DNA from: Clostridia bacterium
GTDB lineage: Bacteria > Bacillota > Clostridia > Christensenellales > Aristaeellaceae
Assembly: GCA_017512905.1 (NCBI GenBank)
Contig: JAFWEL010000013.1
Location: 1-59,761, forward strand
Length of the DNA: 59,761 bases
Reading direction: 5' to 3'
Shown piece after piece: positions 41,172 to 49,868 of the stretch (the stretch's first letter is position 1; the number at the start of each line of letters is the position of its first letter). The position numbers and the translations under genes were made by a program. The notes below the pieces were generated by a model that saw nothing but the letters and a program-made list of their open reading frames with translations, searched no databases and was not told the origin of the DNA.

Positions 41172-41887
41172 AATGATCTTTCCTTTTTGATATAATCCAT
41201 GTATTCTGCCAGATATGGGTAGTCGCCGTCCAGTATCTCGGTTGCCGCGATGATATAGCGTCTGTGCCTTTCGATGATCTTCCGAGCAATTTCCAGCGCT
41301 TTCGATATGGCGGCGACGGGAAGGCTGTGCGTTTTTCGCATGTTCAGGATGCGCTCAACCAGAGCCAGCATCCAGTTGACTGCGCGGGCGCAGCAGTGCT
41401 TCGTCTTTGACGCCTTGGGCGAGGCTTCCGCGAGGTCAAAGAAGGAGAAGCCGTACTCTGACAATACGGCACCGAGCGCCTCTATCTCATCCCGGATCGC
41501 GTGGCCGGTGCTTTCGTTAGCCTGTACGAGCTTTTGCTGAACCTCGGCAACGACCCCGGTTGAATCATCCTCATCCCAGCACATGGCGCTGCCGGCACTG
41601 ATCTCGTTGGAACGCCGCGACTGTTTGTCGAAATAGTCCATGAGCCGCCGCCGGATGACCAGCGCCGCGAAGCCCATAAAACCGCCCGCGTCGGCGTCAA
41701 AGGCGCGCACGGCCTCGCAGAAGGCGACCAGCGCAACCTCATATTCATCGTCGCTCTGCGTGATGTACCGCCTGCAGGTCTTCGACGCGCAGCGCAGTAT
41801 AAAGCTGTTGTTTTCACGCACCAGCTCGTTCAGGGCGCTTTCGTCTGTTCTGGCGGCAACGGCCTTCTCATCGTAAGTATCGTGCAA
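41168..41887 (-). CDS. sigI: RNA polymerase sigma factor SigI
   Basis: A 239-aa sigma factor of the SigI group. Region 2 is visible in FILRCASKTCRRYITQSDDEYEVALVAFCEAVRAFD...FMGFAALVIRRRLMDYFDKQ. The C-terminal SigI-specific helix-turn-helix is LNMRKTHSLPVAAISKALEIARKIIERHRRYIIAA. It directs transcription of genes controlled by its paired RsgI. The pair is coupled by an ATGA overlap. The candidate autoregulated promoter is at 41920-41954. Confidence 0.93.
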   Translation of the reverse strand: MHDTYDEKAVAARTDESALNELVRENNSFILRCASKTCRRYITQSDDEYEVALVAFCEAVRAFDADAGGFMGFAALVIRRRLMDYFDKQSRRSNEISAGSAMCWDEDDSTGVVAEVQQKLVQANESTGHAIRDEIEALGAVLSEYGFSFFDLAEASPKASKTKHCCARAVNWMLALVERILNMRKTHSLPVAAISKALEIARKIIERHRRYIIAATEILDGDYPYLAEYMDYIKKERSL

Positions 41888-41919
41888 AACTATCTCTCCC
41901 TGGTTGTTTTGGTGAGAGG

Positions 41920-41954
41920 ATCATAGCAGGGCTTCCTTAAGGGAACCTTGAAGG
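41920..41954 (-). promoter_or_regulatory. candidate SigI-type promoter, site 2 (sigI)
   Basis: Minus strand CCTTCAAGGTTCC (41954-41942), 13-bp spacer, TGCTATGAT (41928-41920), 33 bp before the sigI start. It is identical in the first box to site 1 and has the same spacing. Confidence 0.55.
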
Positions 41955-42080
41955 ATCAATACAGTATTCGGAAATAGAATAAGAAAAAAAGGGGGAAGGC
42001 TCATTTCTTTCAATATAGTTTTAAGGTTCGGGTGGATAATGGCAGCATCGAAAGGGAAAACCCTAAGGAGGTCGATTGTC

Positions 42081-43895
42081 GTGAAACGAATTGTATGTTT
42101 GATTCTGTCATTGATGCTTGCGACGTGCATGACAATGAGTTGCCTTGCTGAGAGCAGTGCGCCACAAGGGGGCATTGACGAGCAGAGAGAGAATCCTCCT
42201 GCCGGCATGGATGAGCCGCCGCAAGGCGGTCCCGGTGGAGATAGGGGCAATCCTCCTGACGGCATGGGTGGCCCCGGTGGCATGGCAGAAGGTGACGTGG
42301 CCAGCACGGGCAACGCCACGAATGCCAACGGTACCATTGATGTGACGGATGGTATTGTGACTGCGAATGAAAGTCTGGCTGGATCTGTCGAGGAAACGGA
42401 TGGCACGATCACCATTTCCGGGGTTTCCTATGAAAGCGGCGACTACAGCGACACATTGCTGAGTGCCAGCAATTCCGACGTAACTTTGACCGGAGCGAAC
42501 ATCACCATGAATGTGATAGAAACCGTTTCCGGCAATGAATCCGCCGGAACTGCGGCCTATGTGGATTCCGGCACGCTGACGATCTCCGATTCCAACATAG
42601 TAGTAGACGGCGCAGGGCGCTATACCGTCGCGGCCACGGGCACGGCTACGATGGTCGTGGAGGACTCCGTGATCGTCGCGGGTGGCGACGCCGGAGCAAT
42701 CGGCAACACTGCCGCCGTCAGCGAACCCGCCTCCAACGCGGGCCTGCTGATCTCCGGCAACTCCCGCGCCAACTTCTCCGTGGGTCAGACCCACACCTTC
42801 TACTACGATTCCCTGTGCGTGACCGACGGCTGGGCGGCGCTGTCCACCGACTCGGCTACCGGCAGCGGGCTGGAATTCGTGGGCGTGAACACCGAGGCGC
42901 TGGCGCTCCACGGCGGCTATGGCATCTACGCGGATACCAACTGCCGGGACTACCTGTATGGCTCTACGCTCATTTCCGCGGAGGTCGGCGCGATCATCTC
43001 TAACAATGGGGCGATCACCGTTGGTTCCACAGCAGACGCAGAGACAGCCACGACCCAGGATGGGCACAGCGCGCTGGAATACCATGATGGTGAGACCGGT
43101 GAGGACGAGCGCACGACCATCATCGCGGGCCGGAACGACTTTCAGCTGCATTCTCCCGACATGATGGGCGAGGGCAATTCGGACTACACCGCGAGCATGT
43201 CTCTGAGCCATACTACCCTGATCACCGACGACGCCATCAACGGGGATGGGTACGAGTATACCTCTGATGTAAATGGGGAAACCTACACCATCCGGGCTAC
43301 GGAGGATTATGCCGACAAATATGGCGATGCCGTGGGCGCGTACATCGACTATGTGACCGGCGCGGCGATCCTGGTGAAGTCCACCTCGGCGGACATCAGC
43401 CTGAACGATGTGGAGATCCAGTCTTCCACGGGCGTAGCGCTGCTGACAGCGCTGAACTCCGATTCCATGTCCCGGTATCTCAAGCAGGATGTGGGCGGTG
43501 GGGTGAATGTGACCATCACGGATTCCACTATAGACGGCGACTTCATCCATGACGATTACCAGCGGGATATGGCCGTTACCTTGGACGGCTCCACGCTGAA
43601 CGGCGACATCACCTTCTCCACCGCAGACGAGTGGAACGAAAAGTGGTCTGGCTATGCGGATGACGAAACCGCCTGCTGGGTGAATCTGGACGCTGACACC
43701 TATATCACGGAAACCCAGGCAACCACTGTGACGCTGACCAACGGCGCGGTGTGGAATGTCAAGGAGGCATCTGAGTTGACCATGCTGACCATCTCCACCG
43801 ATTCCGTGGTGAACGGCAGCATCGAAGCAGAATCGACTGAAACGCTGGATGACGGCACGGTGATTTACACCAACGCTACCGTCACCGCGGCATAA
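42081..43895 (+). CDS. secreted beta-helix-like surface protein with Pro/Gly linker
   Basis: A 604-aa exported protein. The GTG at 42081, seven bases after AAGGAGG, starts a signal peptide (about 25 residues; a Cys in MSCLAE could be a lipobox). A linker of PPAGMDEPPQGGPGGDRGNP type follows (about 30-70). The rest is rich in Thr/Ser/Asp repeats (VTLTGANITMNVIETVSG, TLTISDSNIVVDGAG, VTITDSTIDGDFIHD), fitting a right-handed beta-helix. It is the first gene of a plus-strand pair divergent from sigI-rsgI. An AAGGTTCG at 42022 partly resembles the SigI box. Confidence 0.85.
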   Translation: MKRIVCLILSLMLATCMTMSCLAESSAPQGGIDEQRENPPAGMDEPPQGGPGGDRGNPPDGMGGPGGMAEGDVASTGNATNANGTIDVTDGIVTANESLAGSVEETDGTITISGVSYESGDYSDTLLSASNSDVTLTGANITMNVIETVSGNESAGTAAYVDSGTLTISDSNIVVDGAGRYTVAATGTATMVVEDSVIVAGGDAGAIGNTAAVSEPASNAGLLISGNSRANFSVGQTHTFYYDSLCVTDGWAALSTDSATGSGLEFVGVNTEALALHGGYGIYADTNCRDYLYGSTLISAEVGAIISNNGAITVGSTADAETATTQDGHSALEYHDGETGEDERTTIIAGRNDFQLHSPDMMGEGNSDYTASMSLSHTTLITDDAINGDGYEYTSDVNGETYTIRATEDYADKYGDAVGAYIDYVTGAAILVKSTSADISLNDVEIQSSTGVALLTALNSDSMSRYLKQDVGGGVNVTITDSTIDGDFIHDDYQRDMAVTLDGSTLNGDITFSTADEWNEKWSGYADDETACWVNLDADTYITETQATTVTLTNGAVWNVKEASELTMLTISTDSVVNGSIEAESTETLDDGTVIYTNATVTAA

Positions 43896-43908
43896 GGAGG
43901 TAATGAAG

Positions 43909-45903
43909 ATGAAACGCATACTGGCTGTGATCCTTGCGATGCTGCTGCTGGTCGGCTGCATCGGTTCATATGCAGAAACCAACGGAAATCCGCCGGAAAA
44001 GCCCAGCGGCGAGATGGGGCAGCCGCCCGAGGGCATGGGCGAACCGCCGCAGGGCGGTCCCGGTGGAGATATGGGCAATCCTCCGGATGGCATGGGCGGC
44101 CCTGGCGGAGGGTCCGCTCCCAGCGATAATGCCGAAAAGCCCGAAGGCATGATCGGCTCCTGGTCCTCAGGCGGCAGCGAGGATTACGAATACGACGCGG
44201 CGCTGTACATTACAGGGGAGGGCATCGACGGGGAGAAGTCCTCCACGGACCGCATCGCCTCCGGCGAGTACGACGCAAGCGGCGTGGACGGCATCGTCAT
44301 CGAGGATACCCAGTCCGGCGACAACGGCGTCATCGTGGTGGATGCGGACTACACCATCTCCAATGCAAATATCAACCTGCTCACCGACGCGAACGGCTCC
44401 GACACCTGCGACTTCTCCGGCCGGGGCAGCGCCATCGCGGTCTATGGCCAGGAGGCCAGTGTGACCATAGAGGATTCCGCGATTCACACCTCCGGCGTGG
44501 CCACCATGCCCGTGTTCGCGGATGACGGCGCGACGGTGACGATCCGAAACAGTACCCTGCAGTCGGATGGCGGGACGCTTTCCGCCGACTACATGAATAC
44601 CCCCGACCAGGCGCTGATGGTGGCCCCGCCGTGGATCCTGGGGATCATGGGCACCTCCCGCTGCACCAACATGATGGGCGACAATACCACCACCAACGTG
44701 ATCGACAGCGAGACCTCCGCCGGCGCGTGGGCAGTGTTGTCCACTGATGCGGGCACCGACATGGCGCTGAACGTCTACAACACCACCCTCACTCTGAACA
44801 ACGCCGACGAGAGCGCAGCGGCGCCCCTGCAGGCGGAAGGCGAGGAGATCAGCGAAACGCTGGACAACCCCTACACCGTGAACTACGGCTCCGGCTACGG
44901 CACCTACGCCATCGGCGACGCCGTAGAGACCTTCGCAGGCGCGACGATCAACGCAGGCACCTATGCCACCATCTTCACCGGCGGCAGCGCCACCTACACC
45001 GCGCTGGAGGCGGGGGAGACCTACGCGCTGACCAACGCGGCGGGCGAAACCACGGCCACCTATACGGCCGTGGAGGACAAGGCCACCGAGATCCACTCGG
45101 ACACCTTCGGCTTCATGGCCCACCAGGGCAGCAATGCCATCGCCATCGAAAAGGGCACCGTGGTGGACAGCGGCTACGCCACTTTCCTGGTGAAGTCCGG
45201 CTCATCTAACGAGACCCTGACCGCGACCGTGGACGACGCGACGATCACCAACGGCGGCGTGCTGATCCAGGTGATGGACAACGACGATACGACCAACGGC
45301 GGCATGATGGACGCGGACGACCCGGAAAACACCAACGGCGGCAGCCAGAACTTCAAGCCGTACCACACCGAGGCCGATGGCTTCAACACCGACGCGGCCT
45401 CCGCGGGCATCACCGTCCAGACCTTCACCTTCACGGGCGGCAGCTATACCGGCAACATCTACAACGCCTCCGGCTCCGACGGTCTGGAGGGCACGGCTCT
45501 GAACGTGACCTTCGGCGAGGGTGTGGAATACAGCGGCGCGATCGCCGCCACCTCCGCCATCCATGTGACCTATGAAGGTTCTGTGGCGGTGAAGGAAAAC
45601 GGCGGTTATGCCTTCGACGACGCGGAAGAGGCCGCGGCCTTCGCGGAACAGTATCAGAATACCAGCTTCACCATCGAGGAATACTGGTCCATCGGTCAGG
45701 TGGCGAACCTGGTGAACGACAACGGCGCGAATGCCGTGAACGTCATCCTGACGGATGACGCCGTGTGGAATGTGACCGCTACCTCCGTGATCTCTGCTCT
45801 GACCATCGAAGGCGGCGCGCAGGTCGCCGTTCCCGAGGACGTGACCCTGACGGTGAACGGTGTGGAATATACAAATTGTACACTGACTGCACGGGATTTA
45901 TAA
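43909..45903 (+). CDS. beta-helix-like surface lipoprotein with Pro/Gly linker
   Basis: A 664-aa paralogue of the preceding protein. The N-terminus has a lipobox (LLLVGC), so it is likely anchored to the membrane by lipid. The linker PPEGMGEPPQGGPGGDMGNP and following GGPGGGS match the neighbour. The body carries beta-helix turns (VTIEDSAIHTSGVATMPVF, VTIRNSTLQSDGG) and ends AVPEDVTLTVNGVEYTNCTL. The start at 43909 is eight bases after AAGGAGG. Ligand unknown; polysaccharide binding is a reasonable guess from the SigI/RsgI context. Confidence 0.85.
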   Translation: MKRILAVILAMLLLVGCIGSYAETNGNPPEKPSGEMGQPPEGMGEPPQGGPGGDMGNPPDGMGGPGGGSAPSDNAEKPEGMIGSWSSGGSEDYEYDAALYITGEGIDGEKSSTDRIASGEYDASGVDGIVIEDTQSGDNGVIVVDADYTISNANINLLTDANGSDTCDFSGRGSAIAVYGQEASVTIEDSAIHTSGVATMPVFADDGATVTIRNSTLQSDGGTLSADYMNTPDQALMVAPPWILGIMGTSRCTNMMGDNTTTNVIDSETSAGAWAVLSTDAGTDMALNVYNTTLTLNNADESAAAPLQAEGEEISETLDNPYTVNYGSGYGTYAIGDAVETFAGATINAGTYATIFTGGSATYTALEAGETYALTNAAGETTATYTAVEDKATEIHSDTFGFMAHQGSNAIAIEKGTVVDSGYATFLVKSGSSNETLTATVDDATITNGGVLIQVMDNDDTTNGGMMDADDPENTNGGSQNFKPYHTEADGFNTDAASAGITVQTFTFTGGSYTGNIYNASGSDGLEGTALNVTFGEGVEYSGAIAATSAIHVTYEGSVAVKENGGYAFDDAEEAAAFAEQYQNTSFTIEEYWSIGQVANLVNDNGANAVNVILTDDAVWNVTATSVISALTIEGGAQVAVPEDVTLTVNGVEYTNCTLTARDL

Positions 45904-45913
45904 GAATAACAAC

Positions 45914-45948
45914 CCCGCCGATGGCATGGAAGCTGTCGGCGGGTTTTA
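45914..45948 (+). terminator. Rho-independent terminator of the surface-protein pair
   Basis: Stem CCCGCCGA (45914-45921) / TCGGCGGG (45936-45943) followed by TTTTA, 10 bp past the stop. Confidence 0.85.
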
Positions 45949-46007
45949 GATCATTAAAGTACAGCTCACTTGGATTTGTCGTTTGGATAGAGAGCAGAGC
46001 CCATCAA

Positions 46008-46125
46008 TCAAACCTCCACCGTAAAGCTGATCGTATCGCCGGAATAATTCACTCAGAGCTTACCCTTCATGCGCTCCGTGATTTCCTTCGCCATGGACAG
46101 ACCGATGCCGAAGCCGGATTGTTCA
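46008..46125 (-). pseudogene. C-terminal remnant of a sensor histidine kinase
   Basis: The minus-strand frame reads SEQSGFGIGLSMAKEITERMKGKL, stop, VNYSGDTISFTVEV, stop. That is the G-box and last strands of a histidine kinase ATPase domain, with a TGA inside. No upstream kinase sequence remains. Confidence 0.6.
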
Positions 46126-46202
46126 GAATTGTGGGATTCATCCTGACGAAAGAATGGCCAACCTCACCCCGGCAGGCGTCATAGGCTCTCCATTGGTATG
46201 TG

Positions 46203-46991
46203 TCACTTCATATGCACGTCCATCTGTGGGTAAGGGATTTCTATGCCCTCCCTGTCCAACAAACGCTTTCCATTCTCGATCAGTCCCCAGTTGACATCCC
46301 AATAATCCGAGGCTTTACACCAAACCCGAATCATGAATACCAGACTGCTGTCGCCGCATTCGGTCAGCTTTATGACGGGCACCGGATTATCAAGGATACC
46401 CCCCGTCATGTTCACGGCCTCCCGGAGCGTGCTGACCGTGTGGTCAATATCCGCGTCATAGCTGACGCCGAAGTTCACGTCCAGTCTTCTCGTCCCTTCC
46501 CGCGAATAGTTCACAATCGCCGTATTCGTCAGGCTGCTGTTGGGGAGGGAGATATGCCGGTTGTCCGGCGTGGTAAACTCCGTGAAGAAAGTGCCGATGC
46601 TTTGAACCGTTCCCTCTGTTTCTCCGATTTTGACGTATTCATCGACCTTGAAGGGTTTCAACAGCAATATCGTCAATCCGCCGACCAGGTTGCTCAGCGC
46701 CCCCTGCATTGCCAGGGAAATCGCCACGCCGGCAGAGCCCAGCAACGTGATAAAGCTTGTAAGGGGAATGCCCATCACGTTTGCAGCAGTCAGTACAACG
46801 ATGATGTAAAGGACAACCTTGGTCAGGTTTACAAGGAAGCCTTTGATTGTGGGTTCGAGCTTTGTGAGATGATCATTGCGGGTCAGGAACTTCATGATCC
46901 AGCGGACAAGGAAGAATCCGACGGCGAGCACGATGATGCCGCCAAGAAGCTTCATGCCCTGTTCTTCAGCAATTTTGATGATGGTGTCCAC
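46203..46991 (-). CDS. small-conductance mechanosensitive channel (MscS family)
   Basis: A 262-aa membrane channel. Three N-terminal helices lead into the pore-lining segment GSAGVAISLAMQGALSNLVGGLTILLLKPFKVDEYVKI and the beta domain with FTEFTTPDNRHISLPNSSL. MscS channels release solutes on osmotic down-shock. Starts at a GTG with AAGGAG eight bases upstream. It follows the 44-aa ORF by 12 bp. Confidence 0.94.
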   Translation of the reverse strand: MDTIIKIAEEQGMKLLGGIIVLAVGFFLVRWIMKFLTRNDHLTKLEPTIKGFLVNLTKVVLYIIVVLTAANVMGIPLTSFITLLGSAGVAISLAMQGALSNLVGGLTILLLKPFKVDEYVKIGETEGTVQSIGTFFTEFTTPDNRHISLPNSSLTNTAIVNYSREGTRRLDVNFGVSYDADIDHTVSTLREAVNMTGGILDNPVPVIKLTECGDSSLVFMIRVWCKASDYWDVNWGLIENGKRLLDREGIEIPYPQMDVHMK

Positions 46992-47003
46992 AGTATCAAC
47001 TCC

Positions 47004-47138
47004 TTATTCCTTGCTCATTCTCTCTGTCATGATCGTCAGCTGCTCATAGTCATTATTCCTCCGGTCTTTTTCCAATTCAGATCCGTAGGCGAGGTCACCC
47101 TTCTTAATACCGTAGGCGGCGAGGATGGCCATAGTCAT
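47004..47138 (-). CDS. 44-aa hypothetical protein
   Basis: A small ORF, MTMAILAAYGIKKGDLAYGS and on to TIMTERMSKE, between the chimeric LysR and MscS genes. AAGGGGG lies nine bases before the ATG. It could be a true small protein or the tail of a lost gene. No family recognised. Confidence 0.45.
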   Translation of the reverse strand: MTMAILAAYGIKKGDLAYGSELEKDRRNNDYEQLTIMTERMSKE

Positions 47139-47141
47139 GGC

Positions 47142-47765
47142 CTATTCCCCCTTACTGATGAGCTGTTCCTTGACATTAATTAACACCTGGCGCACTTCAT
47201 TGATACGCATTTTGTCACCGTTGCACCGGCTTAAGCGCAGGCGTTTTGCAACCTGGGCGACGCGCCTTTCCAGAATTGTCTGGTAAGCGATCTCCCGACT
47301 GATCTTTTCATCAAAAACGCCCAGCCGTGCAGAAATCTGGTCAAAGTAATCATGACTCACAATATCCGGGATCTCGCCGATGTTGATGCCCCACTGCTTA
47401 TATCGCAGGGCTTCGAACAACTGGAAAATCTCCACGGAAGAATAAACGCGATAGTTCCCATCTCCGCTTCTCCTGAGACTGATGCGCAGCACCCCATGCA
47501 GGCCGCTTTTGACGCGCTCGACGGTCTCCAGCACACTGTCGTACTGGTTGATGATCTTGCGGAAGCCTTCGTACACGATGAGACCCGGCTCGGTCGCTTC
47601 GACCCTGTGCTTGGTGCGCACCAGCAGCTGGCATCCCGGTTCCTTCTCGATGTCCATCATATGCTTGCTCAGGGAGGGCTGGGCGATGCAGCAACGCTCC
47701 GCCGCGCGGGTGAAGTTGTGGTTCTCTACCACGCTTACATATTCGCGCATGTACTGGATCTTCAC
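47142..47765 (-). CDS. chimeric LysR-type protein: HTH joined to an unrelated C-terminus
   Basis: Residues 1 to about 95 are a LysR DNA-binding domain and linker (MREYVSVVENHNFTRAAERCCIAQPSLSKHMMDIEKEPGCQLLVRT ... SGLHGVLRISL). From about residue 97 the sequence (RRSGDGNYRVYSSVEIFQLF ... QVLINVKEQLISKGE) does not look like a LysR effector domain and I do not recognise it. The join is near 47465-47480. The protein may bind DNA without the usual ligand response. Confidence 0.65.
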   Translation of the reverse strand: MKIQYMREYVSVVENHNFTRAAERCCIAQPSLSKHMMDIEKEPGCQLLVRTKHRVEATEPGLIVYEGFRKIINQYDSVLETVERVKSGLHGVLRISLRRSGDGNYRVYSSVEIFQLFEALRYKQWGINIGEIPDIVSHDYFDQISARLGVFDEKISREIAYQTILERRVAQVAKRLRLSRCNGDKMRINEVRQVLINVKEQLISKGE

Positions 47766-47904
47766 GGCAACCCCTCCTTCATGATTCCCATTGTACCACC
47801 GATTTGTCTGTAATTCAATATTGGAATAGTTGAATCCTGAATTGCTATTTCACTTATTTCGCATGGCTTGCGGATTTTTCCCTGCCCACAACAAACAACA
47901 TCGC

Positions 47905-48111
47905 GGAACGTTCTTTGCGGGGTATAAAAACAAAGGAAAAGGTTTCGGGGCAATTCCTCACTGAGGAAAGCGCTGAGCACTTTGCATGCATTCGTACTTA
48001 TGCGGAAACCTGTTCCAGAAATGGAATCAACCCATATCATGCGTTCATTCGCCTGCTTCTGGGTACGCCGTACACTTTATCTGAAATCCTTTCTTCTCCC
48101 ACCCATCCATG
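47905..48111 (+). pseudogene. C-terminal remnant of an IS66-like transposase
   Basis: The frame reads RGIKTKEKVSGQFLTEESAEHFACIRTYAETCSRNGINPYHAFIRLLLGTPYTL. It matches the end of IS66-type transposases (K-x-KVSG-x-F, then IR-Y-x-x-T-x-x-x-NG-x-N). Only the last 65 residues remain. Confidence 0.6.
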
Positions 48112-48128
48112 ACAGGGTGGGAGTTTTT
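48096..48128 (+). terminator. Rho-independent terminator after the transposase remnant
   Basis: CTCCCACCC (48096-48104) / GGGTGGGAG (48115-48123) followed by TTTTT. Confidence 0.85.
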
Positions 48129-48240
48129 CTGTAACTATGCGTCATTTTGAATATTCAATAATCCGGATAATTCATTTTGCCATGGCTGTGAATAGTAAAT
48201 ATGACATTTATGCGTCGCTTCGAGGCCCAAAAAAGGTACA

Positions 48241-48276
48241 CCCCGATGCCGGATGAGAGCATCGGGGGCGTTTTAT
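48241..48276 (+). terminator. second terminator-like hairpin
   Basis: CCCCGATGC (48241-48249) / GCATCGGGG (48259-48267), then GGCGTTTTATT. Together with the previous hairpin it isolates the downstream small genes. Confidence 0.65.
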
Positions 48277-48356
48277 TGGACACATCCCGGGGTATACTTT
48301 CACCATGGAGCGCGGCCGTGAACCGCCGCGAAGGCAAATGGGGGAGGTACAGCGAT

Positions 48357-48524
48357 ATGTATAAGATCACTTATATGGTGCTCATCTGGAAGCGGAGCGT
48401 GTTTGGCTTCTGGTACCGGGCACCGAAGCTCAGGACGGCCCACGTGGACCGCGCCGCGGCCGGGCGGCTGGGACGGCTGTTCACCTTTGAGGACCTGATG
48501 GGCGTGTCCCGGGCGGCCCGGTGA
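48357..48524 (+). CDS. 55-aa hypothetical protein
   Basis: A small basic protein beginning MYKITYMVLIWKRSVFGFWY and ending EDLMGVSRAAR. The ATG at 48357 follows GGGGGAGG by nine bases. It is 10 bp ahead of a second small ORF. No family recognised. Confidence 0.55.
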   Translation: MYKITYMVLIWKRSVFGFWYRAPKLRTAHVDRAAAGRLGRLFTFEDLMGVSRAAR

Positions 48525-48534
48525 GGTGCGCACC

Positions 48535-48723
48535 ATGGACAAGCTTCAGGCATGGCTGCGCCGCATCCAGCAGCCCCCGCGCCGGGAGGTGGCGAACCTG
48601 GATTACTGGTTCCTGCTCGCCGAGACCCGCATCGCCCAGGAGGCGGGGATGCCGCCCGAGGGCCTCGCCGAGGGCGGCCGGTGGGATCAGGACGACAAAA
48701 CCCCGCACCGGAATGCGGGGTGA
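48535..48723 (+). CDS. 62-aa hypothetical protein
   Basis: A small protein, MDKLQAWLRRIQQPPRREVANLDYWFLLAETRIAQEAGMPPEGLAEGGRW..., with GAGG eight bases before the ATG. It forms an apparent two-gene unit with the preceding ORF. The protein-like composition supports coding; no family recognised. Confidence 0.5.
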   Translation: MDKLQAWLRRIQQPPRREVANLDYWFLLAETRIAQEAGMPPEGLAEGGRWDQDDKTPHRNAG

Positions 48724-48728
48724 ACATA

Positions 48729-48758
48729 TGGGGCTGCCCCTTTGAGGGCAGCCCCGTT
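48729..48758. terminator. bidirectional terminator between small genes and pot operon
   Basis: GGGGCTGCCC / GGGCAGCCCC stem (48733-48758) with GTTT on the plus side, between the 62-aa ORF and the convergent potD gene. Confidence 0.75.
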
Positions 48759-48767
48759 TGAGCAGTA

Positions 48768-49826
48768 TTACATCAGCACGTCCATCCAGATGTCGTCGTA
48801 CATATAGGCCACGTCGGAGATGTCCACGTAGTATTCGCAGCGGGCGACCATCTCGTCGGTGGGGTTCATGGCGGTGGAGGCCAGCTCCTCCTCGCTCAGG
48901 CCCTCGACCACCTGCTTGATGGGGGAGGAATAGTAGATGTATTCCATGTTTTTCTGGGCGATGTCGGGGCGGCACAAGAAGTTGATGAAGCACTCCGCCG
49001 CTTCCTTGTTCTGGCAGACCTTGGGGATGCACATGCCGTCCACCCAGATGTTGCTGCCCTCATCGGGAATGACGTAGGCCAGCTTGTCGTTCTTCTCCAT
49101 GGCGTACAGCGCGTCGCCGGAGTACATCACGGCCATGCCGGCCTCGTTGCCGGCCATCATGTCCTTGGCCTGGTCCAGGATGTAGCCGGCCACCACGCCG
49201 GAATCCTTCTGGGCCATCAGCCATTCGCCGGCGGCGGCCAGTTCGTCCTGGTCGTGGCTGTTCATGGAATAGCCCAGGGTCTTCAGCGCCAGGCCCACGG
49301 TGTCGCGCACGGAGTCCATCATGTAGATCTTCTTGTCGGCGTACTTCGCGTCCAGCAGGGCGGTCCAGCTGGTGATGGGCTCGTCGATCATGTCGGTGTT
49401 GTACAGGATGCCCAGGGTGCCCCACATGTAGGGGATGGAGTGGGCGTTGCCGGGATCATAGACGGGGTCCAGCAGGTTGTCCAGTACATTGGCCATGTTG
49501 GGGATGTTGTCCAGGTTCAGCTCGGCCAGCAGGTCCTCCTTGATCAGGCGCTCGATCATATATTCGGAGGGAAAGACCACGTCATAGACCTCCGCGCCGG
49601 TGGACAGGCGGGTGTACATGTCCTCGTTCTGGGAGAAGTTCACATAGTTCACGTGGATGCCGGTCTCTTCCTCAAAGATGCCCAGCACGGAGGGATCGAT
49701 GTAGTCATACCAGTTGTAGACCTTGATCTCGGTGCCCGCGAAGGGCTTCTCCGACTCGGCCAGGGCGGCGACGGGCAGCGCGCCGATCAGCAGCGCGACC
49801 AGCAGAACGATGGCGATTTTCTTCAT
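48768..49826 (-). CDS. potD: spermidine/putrescine ABC transporter, substrate-binding protein
   Basis: A 352-aa exported binding protein (signal peptide MKKIAIVLLVALLIG..., cleavage after ALA). Hallmarks are the YNWYDYIDPSVLGIFEEETGI start of the mature part, YDVVFPSEYMIERL and PYMWGTLGILYNTDMI, with acidic and aromatic residues used to bind polyamines. It is the last gene of a five-gene minus-strand operon with its permeases, ATPase and regulator. It lacks an obvious lipobox, although Gram-positive relatives are often lipoproteins. Confidence 0.95.
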   Translation of the reverse strand: MKKIAIVLLVALLIGALPVAALAESEKPFAGTEIKVYNWYDYIDPSVLGIFEEETGIHVNYVNFSQNEDMYTRLSTGAEVYDVVFPSEYMIERLIKEDLLAELNLDNIPNMANVLDNLLDPVYDPGNAHSIPYMWGTLGILYNTDMIDEPITSWTALLDAKYADKKIYMMDSVRDTVGLALKTLGYSMNSHDQDELAAAGEWLMAQKDSGVVAGYILDQAKDMMAGNEAGMAVMYSGDALYAMEKNDKLAYVIPDEGSNIWVDGMCIPKVCQNKEAAECFINFLCRPDIAQKNMEYIYYSSPIKQVVEGLSEEELASTAMNPTDEMVARCEYYVDISDVAYMYDDIWMDVLM

Positions 49827-49868
49827 GTGCTTTTCCTCCAGTATGGTTGTGGTATCTATGGCAAACCC

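Noticed and set aside
42108-44150. 680-codon minus-strand frame across the surface-protein genes
   Set aside because: Antisense of two clear secreted proteins; the high GC and repeats keep the opposite frame open.
48276-48298. Promoter TTGGAC ... TATACT before the small ORF pair
   Set aside because: The spacer is only 11 bp, too short for sigma-A.
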